Source: Tateyamaria omphalii (lineage in GTDB: Bacteria > Pseudomonadota > Alphaproteobacteria > Rhodobacterales > Rhodobacteraceae). Taken from it: a stretch of 64,000 bases of DNA. How positions within the stretch are numbered: position 1 is the first letter of the stretch; each line of letters begins with the position of its first letter. This document shows positions 34,960-44,131 of this stretch, one piece after another. The DNA lies in NCBI RefSeq assembly GCF_014651375.1, contig NZ_BMWT01000002.1, forward strand, positions 687,477 to 751,476. The letters run 5' to 3'. The notes under the pieces were generated by a model. That model searched no databases. It was not told where the DNA came from and saw only the letters and a program-made list of their open reading frames with translations. A program made the translations under genes and the position numbers.

Positions 34960-35640
34960 ATGATTTTACGCCTGTTTCTGATCCTGACCCTGTTGGCCGC
35001 ATGTGGCCGTCCGTTGACCGATGCCGAGCGTGAATTTGCGAGCACCATCCATGGCGATCAGTTGAACACGGACCGTGTGCGCTTGATTGACGGCGCACCG
35101 ACCCGCGCCGTCACGTTCAAGCGCAAGGCGCGGCCCCGGACCACCTGCCGGGAACGCATCCTGCCGCCACCAACCACGGACGTCATCACGGCCAAGCCCG
35201 CAGCCGTGGCCCTCTGGCAGAACGTGCTGTTCGACAAGGACTGGTATCTGGACGATTACGTGCCCGCCTACCCGGACGAGATCAACCTGATTGCCGCCAT
35301 GCTGTTAGCCCATGAACTGACCCATGTGTGGCAATGGCAGAACCGCGAGGTGACCGGATATTCCCCGCTCAAGGCCGCGCGCGAGCATCGGTTCAGCGAC
35401 GATCCCTATCTTTTTGACGTGTCAGCGGACCGGAAATTCCTGGATTTCGGATTTGAACAGCAAGGCTCCATCGTAGAAGAATTCGTGTGCTGCCGTGCGC
35501 TGGACCCGCAAGGCGGACGCACACAGCGTCTGCATGCCTTGATATCGCAGGCGATGCCCGTATCCCCCCTTCCGCAATCCCGGCAGCACGATGTCCGCCT
35601 GCCATGGGATGGTGTACAGGTGAATGGAATTTGTGCCTGA
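34960..35640 (+). CDS. lipoprotein with HELTH zinc-protease-like motif
   Basis: 226 residues. Lipoprotein signal with lipobox LLAAC (Cys 15). Residues about 118-125 read AHELTHVWQWQ, the HExxH signature of metallopeptidases, and a Glu downstream (SIVEEFVCCRAL) could be the third ligand. Two Cys in tandem follow it. It resembles DUF4157-like or putative peptidase lipoproteins, but proteolysis is unproven. Stands alone; the YdcZ-like gene follows after 28 bases. Confidence 0.75.
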   Translation: MILRLFLILTLLAACGRPLTDAEREFASTIHGDQLNTDRVRLIDGAPTRAVTFKRKARPRTTCRERILPPPTTDVITAKPAAVALWQNVLFDKDWYLDDYVPAYPDEINLIAAMLLAHELTHVWQWQNREVTGYSPLKAAREHRFSDDPYLFDVSADRKFLDFGFEQQGSIVEEFVCCRALDPQGGRTQRLHALISQAMPVSPLPQSRQHDVRLPWDGVQVNGICA

Positions 35641-35668
35641 CCCAAGACCAAATGATGGAGGTGCCGGA

Positions 35669-36103
35669 ATGGCCCAATATGCCGTGATCATGCTTTTGGC
35701 CGGTATCGGCATCCCGATCCTGGCCGCGCTGAATGCTGCGCTTGGCACGCGCTTGGGCAGTCCAGCCGCAGCCGCAACGGTGCTGTTTGTCATCGCCTTT
35801 GGCACGGCGGTGGTCGTTTTTGTACTGACGGGCGCGCAGGGTATGTCCAAGCTATCCGCCGCGCCGAAACATCTGTTGCTCGCCGGTGTTCTGATCGCGT
35901 TCTATGTACTGAGCATCACCTATATCGCCCCGCATTTTGGCATCGGGAACGCTGTTTTCTTTGTTCTGTTGGGCCAATTGATTTCGGCCGCCGCGATCGA
36001 CCATTTCGGGTTATTCGGCGCGCAGGCAACGTCTCTGGGACTGGCGCGCATAGGGGGCATCGCCCTTATGGCGGTGGGCGTCTGGTTAACCCAACTGGCC
36101 TGA
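35669..36103 (+). CDS. YdcZ/DUF606 family membrane protein
   Basis: 144 residues with five hydrophobic segments (MAQYAVIMLLAGIGIPILAA; AAATVLFVIAFGTAVVVFVLT; HLLLAGVLIAFYVLSITYIA; IGNAVFFVLLGQLISAAAIDHFGLFG; LGLARIGGIALMAVGVWLTQL). The pattern GQLISAAAIDHFGLFG is typical of the DMT-type YdcZ (DUF606) family. A ribosome site GGAGG lies seven bases before the ATG. Transported substrate unknown. Confidence 0.88.
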   Translation: MAQYAVIMLLAGIGIPILAALNAALGTRLGSPAAAATVLFVIAFGTAVVVFVLTGAQGMSKLSAAPKHLLLAGVLIAFYVLSITYIAPHFGIGNAVFFVLLGQLISAAAIDHFGLFGAQATSLGLARIGGIALMAVGVWLTQLA

Positions 36104-36104
36104 G

Positions 36105-37091
36105 CTAGCCCGAGATACCGGCCAACTCTTGCGCTTGGGCCCATGCTGTCGGGTCAACGTCCACCGGATCAGCCAGAACACGGTTTTGCCCGGGCATCCG
36201 ACCTGCGCTGTCTTCGGCGAGGAACGCTTCGAACTGCGCAAGGCGATCCGTAAAGGCACCGGATGTGCTGGGGTCGATCAGGATGTAATATTGCCCGAGG
36301 TCATGGGGTGGCCCTTCGGGCGCTTTCAGAGGCTTCACCTCCCGGCTGAGCACACCACCTGTCAGACCGGCGGTCAGCAACTCGACCATCAGTCCAAAGC
36401 CCCAGCCTTTGTATCCGCCGGTCGACACGAGCGACCCGGCCAGAGCGGCCTCAGGGTCCGTTGTCGGGTTGCCATTTGCATCAAGCGCCCATCCTTCCGG
36501 GATGGCTTCACCTGCGGCCTTGGCCATGGTGATTTTGCCCAAGGCAACCGTTGTGGTCGACTGGTCGAACTGCATGGAAAGACCGCCCTTTCCGTCAGGA
36601 ACGGAAAACGCAATCGGGTTAGTTCCGATCATACGCGTTTTGCCGCCAGGAGGTGCCACAATGGGCGATGCATTGGTCATGCCCAAGCCAATCAACCCGG
36701 CCTGCGCGATCTGTTCCGTAAAGTATCCCAATGCGGTGCACGTATGCGCGTGACCGATGGCTAGGCTTGCAATGCCAAATTGCCGCGCTGCATCCAAGGC
36801 CGGTGCCAATCCGTATGCAAAAGCGGGTTGAGCAAACCCCATTAAAGCATCCACATGGATGGCAGCAGGGCGCGGCGCGGTCACAACTGGCACGGCGTCG
36901 CCTTTGACGCGCCCTGTGCGCAGTTGCTGACAATAGCTTTCCAGATAATAGAGGCCGCAAATTCGGTTCCCAGACGCTTCGGCCTGTGCGACTGCACGCG
37001 CCACTTCTGCCGCCGGAAAGGCCGCTGCGCCATGCGCCATCAGTGCCGCTTGCACCGTGCGCTCAATCTCTGCCGTGGATATCTCCGGCAT
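36105..37091 (-). CDS. Ldh family NAD(P)-dependent oxidoreductase
   Basis: 328 residues of the malate/L-lactate dehydrogenase (LDH2) fold, unrelated to classical lactate dehydrogenase. Family blocks: ARAVAQAEASGNRICGLYYLESYCQQL, IGHAHTCTALGYFTEQIAQAGLIGLGMTNASPIVAPPGGKTRMIGTNPIAFSVP, and GGYKGWGFGLMVELLTAGLTGG. Members reduce 2-oxoacids or cyclic imines such as piperideine-2-carboxylate. The exact substrate cannot be told. It converges on the YdcZ-like gene with one base between. Confidence 0.88.
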   Translation of the reverse strand: MPEISTAEIERTVQAALMAHGAAAFPAAEVARAVAQAEASGNRICGLYYLESYCQQLRTGRVKGDAVPVVTAPRPAAIHVDALMGFAQPAFAYGLAPALDAARQFGIASLAIGHAHTCTALGYFTEQIAQAGLIGLGMTNASPIVAPPGGKTRMIGTNPIAFSVPDGKGGLSMQFDQSTTTVALGKITMAKAAGEAIPEGWALDANGNPTTDPEAALAGSLVSTGGYKGWGFGLMVELLTAGLTGGVLSREVKPLKAPEGPPHDLGQYYILIDPSTSGAFTDRLAQFEAFLAEDSAGRMPGQNRVLADPVDVDPTAWAQAQELAGISG

Positions 37092-37123
37092 TGTTCTTCT
37101 ATCCCCCCACGGTCATTGCCGCG

Positions 37124-37246
37124 AGGTCAAGAAAGAGCAAACCGGAACGCAGCCGTCAAGCTGCGGATTTCGTATCAGGTCAGGAAAACCATTTTGAGAG
37201 ATGTGATCGGTCGTTCAGATCATGGAAGAAAGGTCAAGAAAGAGCA
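37124..37246. repeat. 16-base direct repeat flanking the ldh-lolD gap
   Basis: AGGTCAAGAAAGAGCA occurs at 37124-37139 and again at 37231-37246, the second copy covering the end of lolD. The copies are 107 bases apart; origin unknown. The 142-base gap between the genes shows nothing else. Confidence 0.55.
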
Positions 37247-37920
37247 GCTAAATGGCCTGCGTCCAGACGGACTGTGCGATCCATGCGTGCAGCAAGATCG
37301 AAATTGTGCGTTGCAATCAGCGCAGACAGCCCCGTGTCCCGCACAAGTGACATCAGTGCATCAAAAACCTGATCAGACGTCGCGGGGTCGAGATTGCCAG
37401 TCGGTTCGTCCGCCAGCAGCAGGGCTGGCGCATTGGCCAGAGCACGACAAAAGGCGACGCGCTGTTGTTCTCCGCCAGACAATTCTGCAGGGCGGTGCGT
37501 CGCGCGATCAGCCACCCCAACCTTTTCAAGAAGGGACAGCGCACGCGCCTCTGCATCCGCCTTGGAAATGCCCGCCGCCAATTGGGGCAACGCAATGTTT
37601 TCGATAGCTGAGAATTCGGGCAACAGATGGTGAAACTGATAGATAAACCCCACATCGGCACGGCGAGCCAGAGTTCTAAGCCGATCTGATTGGCCGGTCA
37701 TATTCTGACCATTCAAGGTGACGTTCCCGGCATCAGGCGTGTCCAACATGCCTGCGATGTGCAATAGAGTCGATTTCCCGGCTCCCGAGGGCGCAACGAG
37801 GGCAACGACCTCACCCCGTTTCAGATCAAGGTCCACACCGCGCAGGACATCCACCTGCCCGGGCAGGCCCGCATTGTAGGTTTTGGTGATGCCACTGAGG
37901 GACAGAACGTGATCATTCAT
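37234..37920 (-). CDS. lolD: lipoprotein-releasing ABC transporter ATPase
   Basis: 228 residues. Walker A (APSGAGKST) at about 43-51, the signature [15 protein letters not shown] at about 146, Walker [13 protein letters not shown], and the H-loop THNFD. The typical LolD region with [36 protein letters not shown] is present. With the LolC/E permease it extracts outer-membrane lipoproteins from the inner membrane for LolA. Overlaps the permease gene by 8 bases. Confidence 0.95.
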   Translation of the reverse strand: MNDHVLSLSGITKTYNAGLPGQVDVLRGVDLDLKRGEVVALVAPSGAGKSTLLHIAGMLDTPDAGNVTLNGQNMTGQSDRLRTLARRADVGFIYQFHHLLPEFSAIENIALPQLAAGISKADAEARALSLLEKVGVADRATHRPAELSGGEQQRVAFCRALANAPALLLADEPTGNLDPATSDQVFDALMSLVRDTGLSALIATHNFDLAARMDRTVRLDAGHLAALS

Positions 37921-39199
37921 AGCGCAGCGCCTCGACCGGGTTCATGCGCGCAGCACGTCGCGCCGGGAACAGGGTGACAAGCCAGCTCAGCGTCAGGCTC
38001 AGTGCCGCAGCGGACAGCACGTCGCCCGCGGACAGGACAGCTGATGGGAAGATGAAACCGCGGCCTTCCAGATCGGTGACACCGTTGCCCGTCAACGTAT
38101 TCACGAGGCGGTAGACATGTTCGATATTGGCGGAAAAGAGCGCCCCCAACACGATGCCCAGGATGGTGCCAACAGTGCCGACCCATGCCCCGCACAGGAA
38201 GAAGATTCGCAGGATTGAACCCTGGCTCAGCCCCATTGTGCGCAAGATACCGATGTCGCGCCCCTTGTTCTTGACCAGCATGATCAGCCCCGACACGATA
38301 TTGAGTGCGGCGATCAGGACGACAATGGCGAGCACGATGAAGATCGCATTGTTTTGCAGCTCAAGTGCGCGCAGCATCCCGCCAAACCTGTCCTGCCACG
38401 TCCAGCTATAGGCCCGGTCGCCTGCCACGCCGCGCAGTGCGTCCACCACCGGCGTCAGGTCTTCGGGATCGGCGAGGCGCAGGTCGATCTGGTCCACCAC
38501 GCCTTCGCGGTTGAAAAAGCTTTGGGATTCAGCCAGCGGGAGGTAGATGCGGGACTGGTCCATGAAGGGTTGGCCGGTGGAAAAGATATAGACCACCTCA
38601 TAGGCCGAAATACGGGGCGTGATGCCAAGTGCGGTCCGCGCCCCATCGGGTGAGATCAGTTTGACCCGGTCGCCGATACCCACGCGCAGTTGCGAGGCAA
38701 GCTGCGATCCCACAGCTATGCCTTCGTCAAAGCGGTCAAGCGAGCCCTGTTGCCCCTCGGCACTTGCCACAAGCGGGTATTCGAGAAGATCGGCGCGACT
38801 GATCCCGTAGACATCCGCTGGCGCATTGCTGCCCCGAAAGCTGCCCATGACCTGGGCACGGACCAGCGGTGCTGCATCGGTGACACCTGACAGTGCCTCG
38901 ATGCCGGGCAGGATGTCGTTGTAGTTGGGGATGGTGGTATCTGGCGCGCGCCCTTCCTCTTGCACCGCGACGTAGCGCAGTTCGATATGGGCATTTCCGC
39001 CCAGCATCGCGTCAACGAAATCCGCACGCAGACCGGCGCGCACCGCAAGGGTGGCCACAAGCGCGAAAACGGCCAGCGTAATGCCGATCAGGCTGATCCA
39101 CGTCATGGTGCTCACCCCGCCTTCGGCCCGACGGGCGCGCAGATAGCGCCATGCGATCATCCACTCGAAAGGGGCAAAGGGGGCTGTGGGTTTGGCCAT
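37913..39199 (-). CDS. lolC: lipoprotein-releasing ABC transporter permease
   Basis: 428 residues. One N-terminal membrane segment ([24 protein letters not shown]), a large periplasmic MacB-like domain, and three C-terminal segments ([66 protein letters not shown]). The [31 protein letters not shown] block is the LolC/E FtsX-like signature. One merged LolC/E permease, acting as a homodimer, is common outside Gammaproteobacteria. Confidence 0.95.
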   Translation of the reverse strand: MAKPTAPFAPFEWMIAWRYLRARRAEGGVSTMTWISLIGITLAVFALVATLAVRAGLRADFVDAMLGGNAHIELRYVAVQEEGRAPDTTIPNYNDILPGIEALSGVTDAAPLVRAQVMGSFRGSNAPADVYGISRADLLEYPLVASAEGQQGSLDRFDEGIAVGSQLASQLRVGIGDRVKLISPDGARTALGITPRISAYEVVYIFSTGQPFMDQSRIYLPLAESQSFFNREGVVDQIDLRLADPEDLTPVVDALRGVAGDRAYSWTWQDRFGGMLRALELQNNAIFIVLAIVVLIAALNIVSGLIMLVKNKGRDIGILRTMGLSQGSILRIFFLCGAWVGTVGTILGIVLGALFSANIEHVYRLVNTLTGNGVTDLEGRGFIFPSAVLSAGDVLSAAALSLTLSWLVTLFPARRAARMNPVEALRYE

Positions 39200-39250
39200 T
39201 TACGGCTCCTGCTCGGGTTCAGGGAGATGTGGCGGGGTCCGTCCCCGAGG

Positions 39251-39754
39251 TCAAGTCCCGCGCGCAGGTTGCCGCCGTCCAAAGGGCCATAGCAGGAGCT
39301 TGAGCGCCGCCCAAACCGTCAGGAGTCCGGCAAAAAGACCGGTTGTGGCAAAGATGCCCCCCGCCATCGTCAGAGGCACCGCCGGTTCGAAACTGGACAG
39401 CGCGGCGGCGGCCACTTCGGTATCTCTTGACCGCGCCACGTAATACGTGCGCAAGAGCGGCCCGGCGCCGTTCAGGGTGATCAGGTCCATTTGCAACTGA
39501 TCATAGCGCGCAAACGTGCGGGTCATGTCCGCCCTTCTACGATCCAGAAAGGCTGTACCGTGCATCTGCGCCAGGGCTGCCGTGCGGGTCAGCCCTTCGG
39601 CCTGGGCCGACGCATCGAAATCAGCCACCACTTCTGAAAGCGCATCCACAGCACCGCCAAGGCGTTGCCGATATTGTTGCGAAAATTCGGGCAGTTGCGA
39701 TGCCAGCGCGCCACCAAACAGACCACCCGCAAGCACAATAGCGCGCAGGATCAT
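39251..39754 (-). CDS. DUF2937 family membrane protein
   Basis: 167 residues. A hydrophobic start (MILRAIVLAGGLFGGALA) and a C-terminal membrane segment (LTMAGGIFATTGLFAGLLTVWAALKLLLWPF) frame a helical periplasmic part (PEFSQQYRQRLGGAVDALSEVVADFDASA...). The PEFxQQYxQRLGGAxDEL pattern is the DUF2937 signature. Function unknown. Overlaps the upstream serine hydrolase gene by 4 bases. Confidence 0.85.
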   Translation of the reverse strand: MILRAIVLAGGLFGGALASQLPEFSQQYRQRLGGAVDALSEVVADFDASAQAEGLTRTAALAQMHGTAFLDRRRADMTRTFARYDQLQMDLITLNGAGPLLRTYYVARSRDTEVAAAALSSFEPAVPLTMAGGIFATTGLFAGLLTVWAALKLLLWPFGRRQPARGT

Positions 39755-40752
39755 GGACGCTTTCCGTAGACAGCAGCGCTGAGCGCCGCGTCCAGCCCCC
39801 CCATGGCATCACCGTCGACACATTGATCATACAGGGCAATCACACTGACTTTGCCCTCCCAGATGACCGCGAAGCTCCCGATGTTCAGGCGCCCGGGAAA
39901 ACACAAGGCACCAAAATGCCAGAAGTTGAAACTGTCCTGATAGGGACGGAACACCATGCCCATGCCGTAATAAGCACCGCCGCCCAGCGCGACATGTGGC
40001 AAGTCAAACGGATCACGGGCAACCCGGCTGCCCGGCCCAAAATGGGTCTGAAGAAACGAAAGGTACCCTTCGGCATCTGACACCAACCCTCCCCAGGGTT
40101 GGAACATGCCTGTAACTGCGCCGGGCTGAATGCTGGCCGGCAAGTCCAGCACGTCACTGCATGCATCGAAATAGGACATGTCGGTGACGTGCTCGATCAC
40201 GAGCGCCAGCAAGGCGTAGTTTTCGTTGTTGTAGAAATATTCACCAACAGTGGCAGTTTGTTCGGGCCGCGCGTTGACCAGATCCAGCACCTGTGTACTG
40301 AAGTGGCTGTGCTCCGCCCCAGCCTGACCTAACCATCCGAACATGGCAAATTGAGTGACATCCGGGGCGAGCCCGGACGTATGTGTGACCAGTTCGCCCA
40401 CCGTCACGTCCGGTGCAGGATTAACGAAGTCCCGCAGAGAGTCGGACCAGTCAAGACGCCCCTGATCAACCAGATGAAGAGCGCACACGGCCGTTACGGA
40501 CTTCGATACACTAGCGAGTTCTGCAGACTTGTCCGCCGCACCGTCATAAGCATCGACAATCCAACCGTAGTCCGCCTGAAACACGCCTGACGCCATACTG
40601 CCGGATGCATCTTGCGCAGCAAGCCAGTCCGCAAATGCGGCTTCAAGGTTACGATGCTTGTATGCCGGCGTTGTTTCATCCCCGCTTGCAAGCGCGGGCA
40701 GCGCTATTGACGCCGCACATAAGATCAATCTGAAAAGAGCCTGCATTTGCAT
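39751..40752 (-). CDS. serine hydrolase, beta-lactamase/PBP-like fold
   Basis: 333 residues with a signal peptide (LFRLILCAASIALPALA, cleavage after ALA). The three catalytic motifs of the class C beta-lactamase superfamily are visible: SVSK (SxxK, ELASVSKSVTA), YNN (YFYNNENYALLALV) and HFG (FWHFGALCFPG). Such proteins are often D-aminopeptidases or esterases rather than antibiotic-resistance enzymes. Periplasmic. An in-frame ATG two codons on (40746) is an alternative start. Confidence 0.85.
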   Translation of the reverse strand: MQMQALFRLILCAASIALPALASGDETTPAYKHRNLEAAFADWLAAQDASGSMASGVFQADYGWIVDAYDGAADKSAELASVSKSVTAVCALHLVDQGRLDWSDSLRDFVNPAPDVTVGELVTHTSGLAPDVTQFAMFGWLGQAGAEHSHFSTQVLDLVNARPEQTATVGEYFYNNENYALLALVIEHVTDMSYFDACSDVLDLPASIQPGAVTGMFQPWGGLVSDAEGYLSFLQTHFGPGSRVARDPFDLPHVALGGGAYYGMGMVFRPYQDSFNFWHFGALCFPGRLNIGSFAVIWEGKVSVIALYDQCVDGDAMGGLDAALSAAVYGKRP

Positions 40753-40759
40753 CAGGTTA

Positions 40760-42097
40760 CTACAACCCCGCGTAAATCTCCGCCACTTTCTTCACTGCTT
40801 CTTCTGGCGGCAACTCTTCGCTTTCGCCTGTCCGGCGCGACGTGAGTTCCACAACACCATTCTTGAGGCCGCGCGGCCCAACCGTGATCCGCCATGGTAG
40901 ACCGATCAGGTCCATGGTAGCAAACTTGCCCCCTGCCCGTTCGTTGCGATCGTCATAGAGTGGCTCAAGCCCCAGTGCCGTTAGGCTGGCATAGAGCGCG
41001 TCGCAGGCGGCGTCCGCCTCGGCATCGCCCTGTTTCAGGTTAACGATCCCGCAGTGGAAGGGCGTCACGCCTTCGGGCCAGATGATGCCGTTGTCATCAT
41101 GGCTGGCTTCGATGATTGCACCCAGCAAGCGGCTGACCCCGATCCCGTGCGACCCCATGTGGACCGGCACCTGTTTGCCATCCGGGCCTTGCACGACCGC
41201 GTTCATCGCCTCGGAATACTTGGTGCCGAAGTAGAAGATTTGCCCGACTTCGATCCCACGCGCTACGCGGCGGCGTTCTTCAGGGATTTCGTTGAACAGC
41301 GCCTCTTCATGGGTTTCATCAGTGCGGGCATATTTCGAAGTAAACTCCTCCATGATCGCAGCACATTGTTCGACACTGTCATAGTCGATGTCCCGATCGC
41401 CAAAGGTCAGATCGGTGACCGCGCTGTCGTAAAACACCTCACTCTCGCCCGTGTCGGCCAACACTAGGAACTCATGCGTGTCATCGCCGCCAATCGGACC
41501 ACTGTCCGCGCGCATTGGAATGGCCTGCAGCCCCATCCGTTCGTAAGTGCGCAGGTAGCTGACCAGGTGACGGTTGTAGGCGTGCAGCGCATCCTCTTTT
41601 GTCAGGTCAAAATTGTACCCATCCTTCATGAAGAATTCGCGGCCCCGCATCACACCAAAGCGCGGCCGGATTTCATCCCGAAACTTCCACTGGATTTGAT
41701 AGAGCGTCAGCGGCAAGTCCTTGTAGCTGCCCACATGGGCACGGAAAATGTCTGTAATCAACTCTTCGGCCGTGGGCGTAAACAGCATGTCGCGATCGTG
41801 GCGATCCTTGATGCGCAGCATCTCGGCACCATAGGCGTCATAGCGTCCACTTTCCCGCCACAAATCCGCCGACTGGATCGTGGGCATCAGCATCGGCATG
41901 TGACCGGCGCGCACCTGTTCTTCGTGCACGATATCCTCGAGCTTGCGCAGCACTTTGAAGCCCAGAGGCAGCCACGAATAGATGCCCGCGCTGGATTGCT
42001 TGATCATGCCCGCGCGCAGCATCAGGCGGTGGCTGACGATCTGCGCCTCGCTGGGGTTTTCCTTTAGCACGGGCAGAAAATAACGGCTCAAACGCAT
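40760..42097 (-). CDS. proS: prolyl-tRNA synthetase (short alphaproteobacterial type)
   Basis: 445 residues, class II. Motifs: [88 protein letters not shown], and the anticodon-binding end [23 protein letters not shown]. The chain is much shorter than the E. coli enzyme because the INS editing insertion is absent, as is usual in alphaproteobacteria. It charges tRNA-Pro. Confidence 0.97.
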   Translation of the reverse strand: MRLSRYFLPVLKENPSEAQIVSHRLMLRAGMIKQSSAGIYSWLPLGFKVLRKLEDIVHEEQVRAGHMPMLMPTIQSADLWRESGRYDAYGAEMLRIKDRHDRDMLFTPTAEELITDIFRAHVGSYKDLPLTLYQIQWKFRDEIRPRFGVMRGREFFMKDGYNFDLTKEDALHAYNRHLVSYLRTYERMGLQAIPMRADSGPIGGDDTHEFLVLADTGESEVFYDSAVTDLTFGDRDIDYDSVEQCAAIMEEFTSKYARTDETHEEALFNEIPEERRRVARGIEVGQIFYFGTKYSEAMNAVVQGPDGKQVPVHMGSHGIGVSRLLGAIIEASHDDNGIIWPEGVTPFHCGIVNLKQGDAEADAACDALYASLTALGLEPLYDDRNERAGGKFATMDLIGLPWRITVGPRGLKNGVVELTSRRTGESEELPPEEAVKKVAEIYAGL

Positions 42098-42109
42098 ATG
42101 TGCGCTCCC

Positions 42110-42331
42110 TCACAAGATTTCGTCCTGATTAGGACAAAGGCGGCACACCCGCAACGGCCCTTCCGCAGGCCACCAGCATTCCACCAGATAGAGCCAGGGC
42201 GGACCCATCGTTTCAGGCCTTGCCGGATCGGGAGTGATGTTTTGACCTGCGAAGCGAACATAGCCCCCTTGAAGAAGCCAACAAAACTCCGCATCAGTTA
42301 GGGCAAGCAATGATTGGACTGTAGATGGCAC
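42110..42331 (-). CDS. small hypothetical protein upstream of proS
   Basis: 73 residues if started at the ATG at 42331, which would overlap the divergent permease gene by 7 bases; a later internal start is possible. The sequence has a coherent protein look (DAEFCWLLQGGYVRFAGQNI; PPWLYLVECWWPAEGPLRVCRLCP), with a CxxC pair near the end. It ends 12 bases before proS on the same strand. Family unknown. Confidence 0.4.
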   Translation of the reverse strand: MPSTVQSLLALTDAEFCWLLQGGYVRFAGQNITPDPARPETMGPPWLYLVECWWPAEGPLRVCRLCPNQDEIL

Positions 42332-43404
42332 TGCCCGTTGGTGATCAACTTAAGTATTGGGGAATTGCAGCCGCGATTTTCTTTCTACTTCTCTATGCGC
42401 TCGGAGATCAGCTTCTTCCCTTCTTCCTTGGCGCTGCGATCGCATATTTTCTGGACCCCGTCGCGGACTGGCTTGAGGCGCATGGGTTCAGCCGTGCCAT
42501 AGCGACCGCGATCATAACCATCGGTGCAATCATCGTCTTTGTTGTTCTTGCGCTACTCGTGATCCCGACACTGATCGAACAGGCCATCCAGCTGTTTAAC
42601 GCCGTTCCGCAGCTTGCTCGTGACCTGGGCGCATTCCTGACCGAGCGTTTCCCCAGCCTGCTTGATGAAACATCGACGGTACGCCAAAGCTTGAATTCCC
42701 TGGGTCAGACGATTTCCGAACGCGGTGGCCAGCTGCTTGAGACGGCCCTCACGTCGGCTGCCAGCCTGATCAACGTCATCGTCCTGTTTGTCATCGTGCC
42801 TGTGGTCGCAGTGTACCTGTTGCTGGATTGGGACAGGATGATTGCCCGCGTTGACGAGCTACTGCCGCGCGATCATGCCCCCGTGATCCGTCGCCTTGCT
42901 GGAGAGGTGGACAAGACTCTTGCCGGTTTCATCAGAGGAATGGGAACCGTCTGCCTGATCCTGGGCGCCTACTATGCCATCGCGCTGATGCTGATTGGTT
43001 TGCAGTTTGGTCTGGTCGTGGGGTTTGTTGCAGGCCTTCTCACATTCATACCCTATGTTGGCGCTCTGGTTGGGGGGTGTCTTGCCGTGGGTTTGGCCCT
43101 TTTCCAGTTCTGGGGAGAATGGTGGTGGATCGTCGCGGTCGCCGTTGTGTTCCAGATCGGCCAGATCGCCGAGGGCAACTTCCTGACCCCCAAACTTGTG
43201 GGCAACAGCGTCGGTCTGCATCCGGTATGGTTGATCCTTTCACTCTCTGTATTTGGCGCGCTGTTTGGCTTTGTAGGCATGTTGGTCGCGGTACCAATGG
43301 CAGCCGCACTGGGTGTCCTGGTTCGCTTCGTGATCGAGCAATATCGCGGCAGCCGCCTCTACACCGGCATCAGTGGTGCATCCAAATCGGAGGCCGAGGA
43401 CTAG
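42325..43404 (+). CDS. AI-2E family (PerM-like) transporter
   Basis: 359 residues, about eight membrane segments. The N-terminus FLGAAIAYFLDPVADWLEAHGFSRAIAT and the later AGLLTFIPYVGALVGGCLAVGLALFQF and FLTPKLVGNSVGLHPVWLILSLSVFGALFGFVGMLVAVP are the family's conserved blocks. Members export autoinducer-like compounds or small ions; substrate unknown. It precedes hdaA by 4 bases, an arrangement common in alphaproteobacteria. Confidence 0.93.
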   Translation: MALPVGDQLKYWGIAAAIFFLLLYALGDQLLPFFLGAAIAYFLDPVADWLEAHGFSRAIATAIITIGAIIVFVVLALLVIPTLIEQAIQLFNAVPQLARDLGAFLTERFPSLLDETSTVRQSLNSLGQTISERGGQLLETALTSAASLINVIVLFVIVPVVAVYLLLDWDRMIARVDELLPRDHAPVIRRLAGEVDKTLAGFIRGMGTVCLILGAYYAIALMLIGLQFGLVVGFVAGLLTFIPYVGALVGGCLAVGLALFQFWGEWWWIVAVAVVFQIGQIAEGNFLTPKLVGNSVGLHPVWLILSLSVFGALFGFVGMLVAVPMAAALGVLVRFVIEQYRGSRLYTGISGASKSEAED

Positions 43405-43408
43405 TCCA

Positions 43409-44080
43409 ATGGCCGAACAACTTGGATTTGACCTGCCCGTGCGTGTTGCGCTGGGGCGCGACGATTTTCTTGTCGCACCATCCAATGCGGTCGCATTGTC
43501 GATGGTCGATGCGTGGCGGAATTGGCCACTCGACAAACTCGTCCTGACGGGACCCGAGGGTTCTGGCAAAACCCACCTGACCCATGTGTGGGCCGCAGAC
43601 AGCGGTGCGCGCATCATTTCGGCGAGCAAGCTGGAAGACAAGGATATCGAAGCGCTTTTTAACGGACCCGTCGCTGTCGAAGACGTTGACCAGATAGCGC
43701 GAGACATGGACCAGCAAACCGCGTTGTTTCACTTGCACAATGCATTGCAGGCAGCAGGCCATCCGCTTTTGATGACAGGGGTGATTGCCCCCAATCTGTG
43801 GCGTTTGTCTCTGCCTGATCTGCAAAGCCGCGTGGATGCGGCGGGACATGCAGCCCTTGATCCACCGGATGACAGCCTGCTTGGTGCGGTTCTGGCCAAG
43901 CTCTTTTCCGATCGTCAACTGACGCCGCGCGCCGATGTGATCCCCTATCTCGTGACACACATGGAACGTAGCTTTGCTGCTGCCCGTCGCATCGTTGCCG
44001 ACATTGATGGCGCAAGTCTTGCGCAGAAAAAGCCCATTACACGAAACCTTGCGTCCGGGTGTCTGGACAATCAGGTGTGA
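43409..44080 (+). CDS. hdaA: HdaA, regulatory inactivation of DnaA
   Basis: 223 residues, a short DnaA-related AAA+ protein lacking the DNA-binding domain. It begins with QLGFDLPVRVALGRDDFLVAPSNAVALSMVD, where QLGFDLP is the clamp-binding motif. Walker A is LTGPEGSGKTHLTHVWAA. Lid residues (SRVDAA, YLVTHMERSFAAARRIVADID) follow. With the DNA polymerase clamp it triggers ATP hydrolysis on DnaA after initiation, preventing over-replication. Confidence 0.93.
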   Translation: MAEQLGFDLPVRVALGRDDFLVAPSNAVALSMVDAWRNWPLDKLVLTGPEGSGKTHLTHVWAADSGARIISASKLEDKDIEALFNGPVAVEDVDQIARDMDQQTALFHLHNALQAAGHPLLMTGVIAPNLWRLSLPDLQSRVDAAGHAALDPPDDSLLGAVLAKLFSDRQLTPRADVIPYLVTHMERSFAAARRIVADIDGASLAQKKPITRNLASGCLDNQV

Positions 44081-44131
44081 TCCGGCGGATAGTGTCACCC
44101 ATCCTTTACACTCCGCCGACATAACCCGCGC

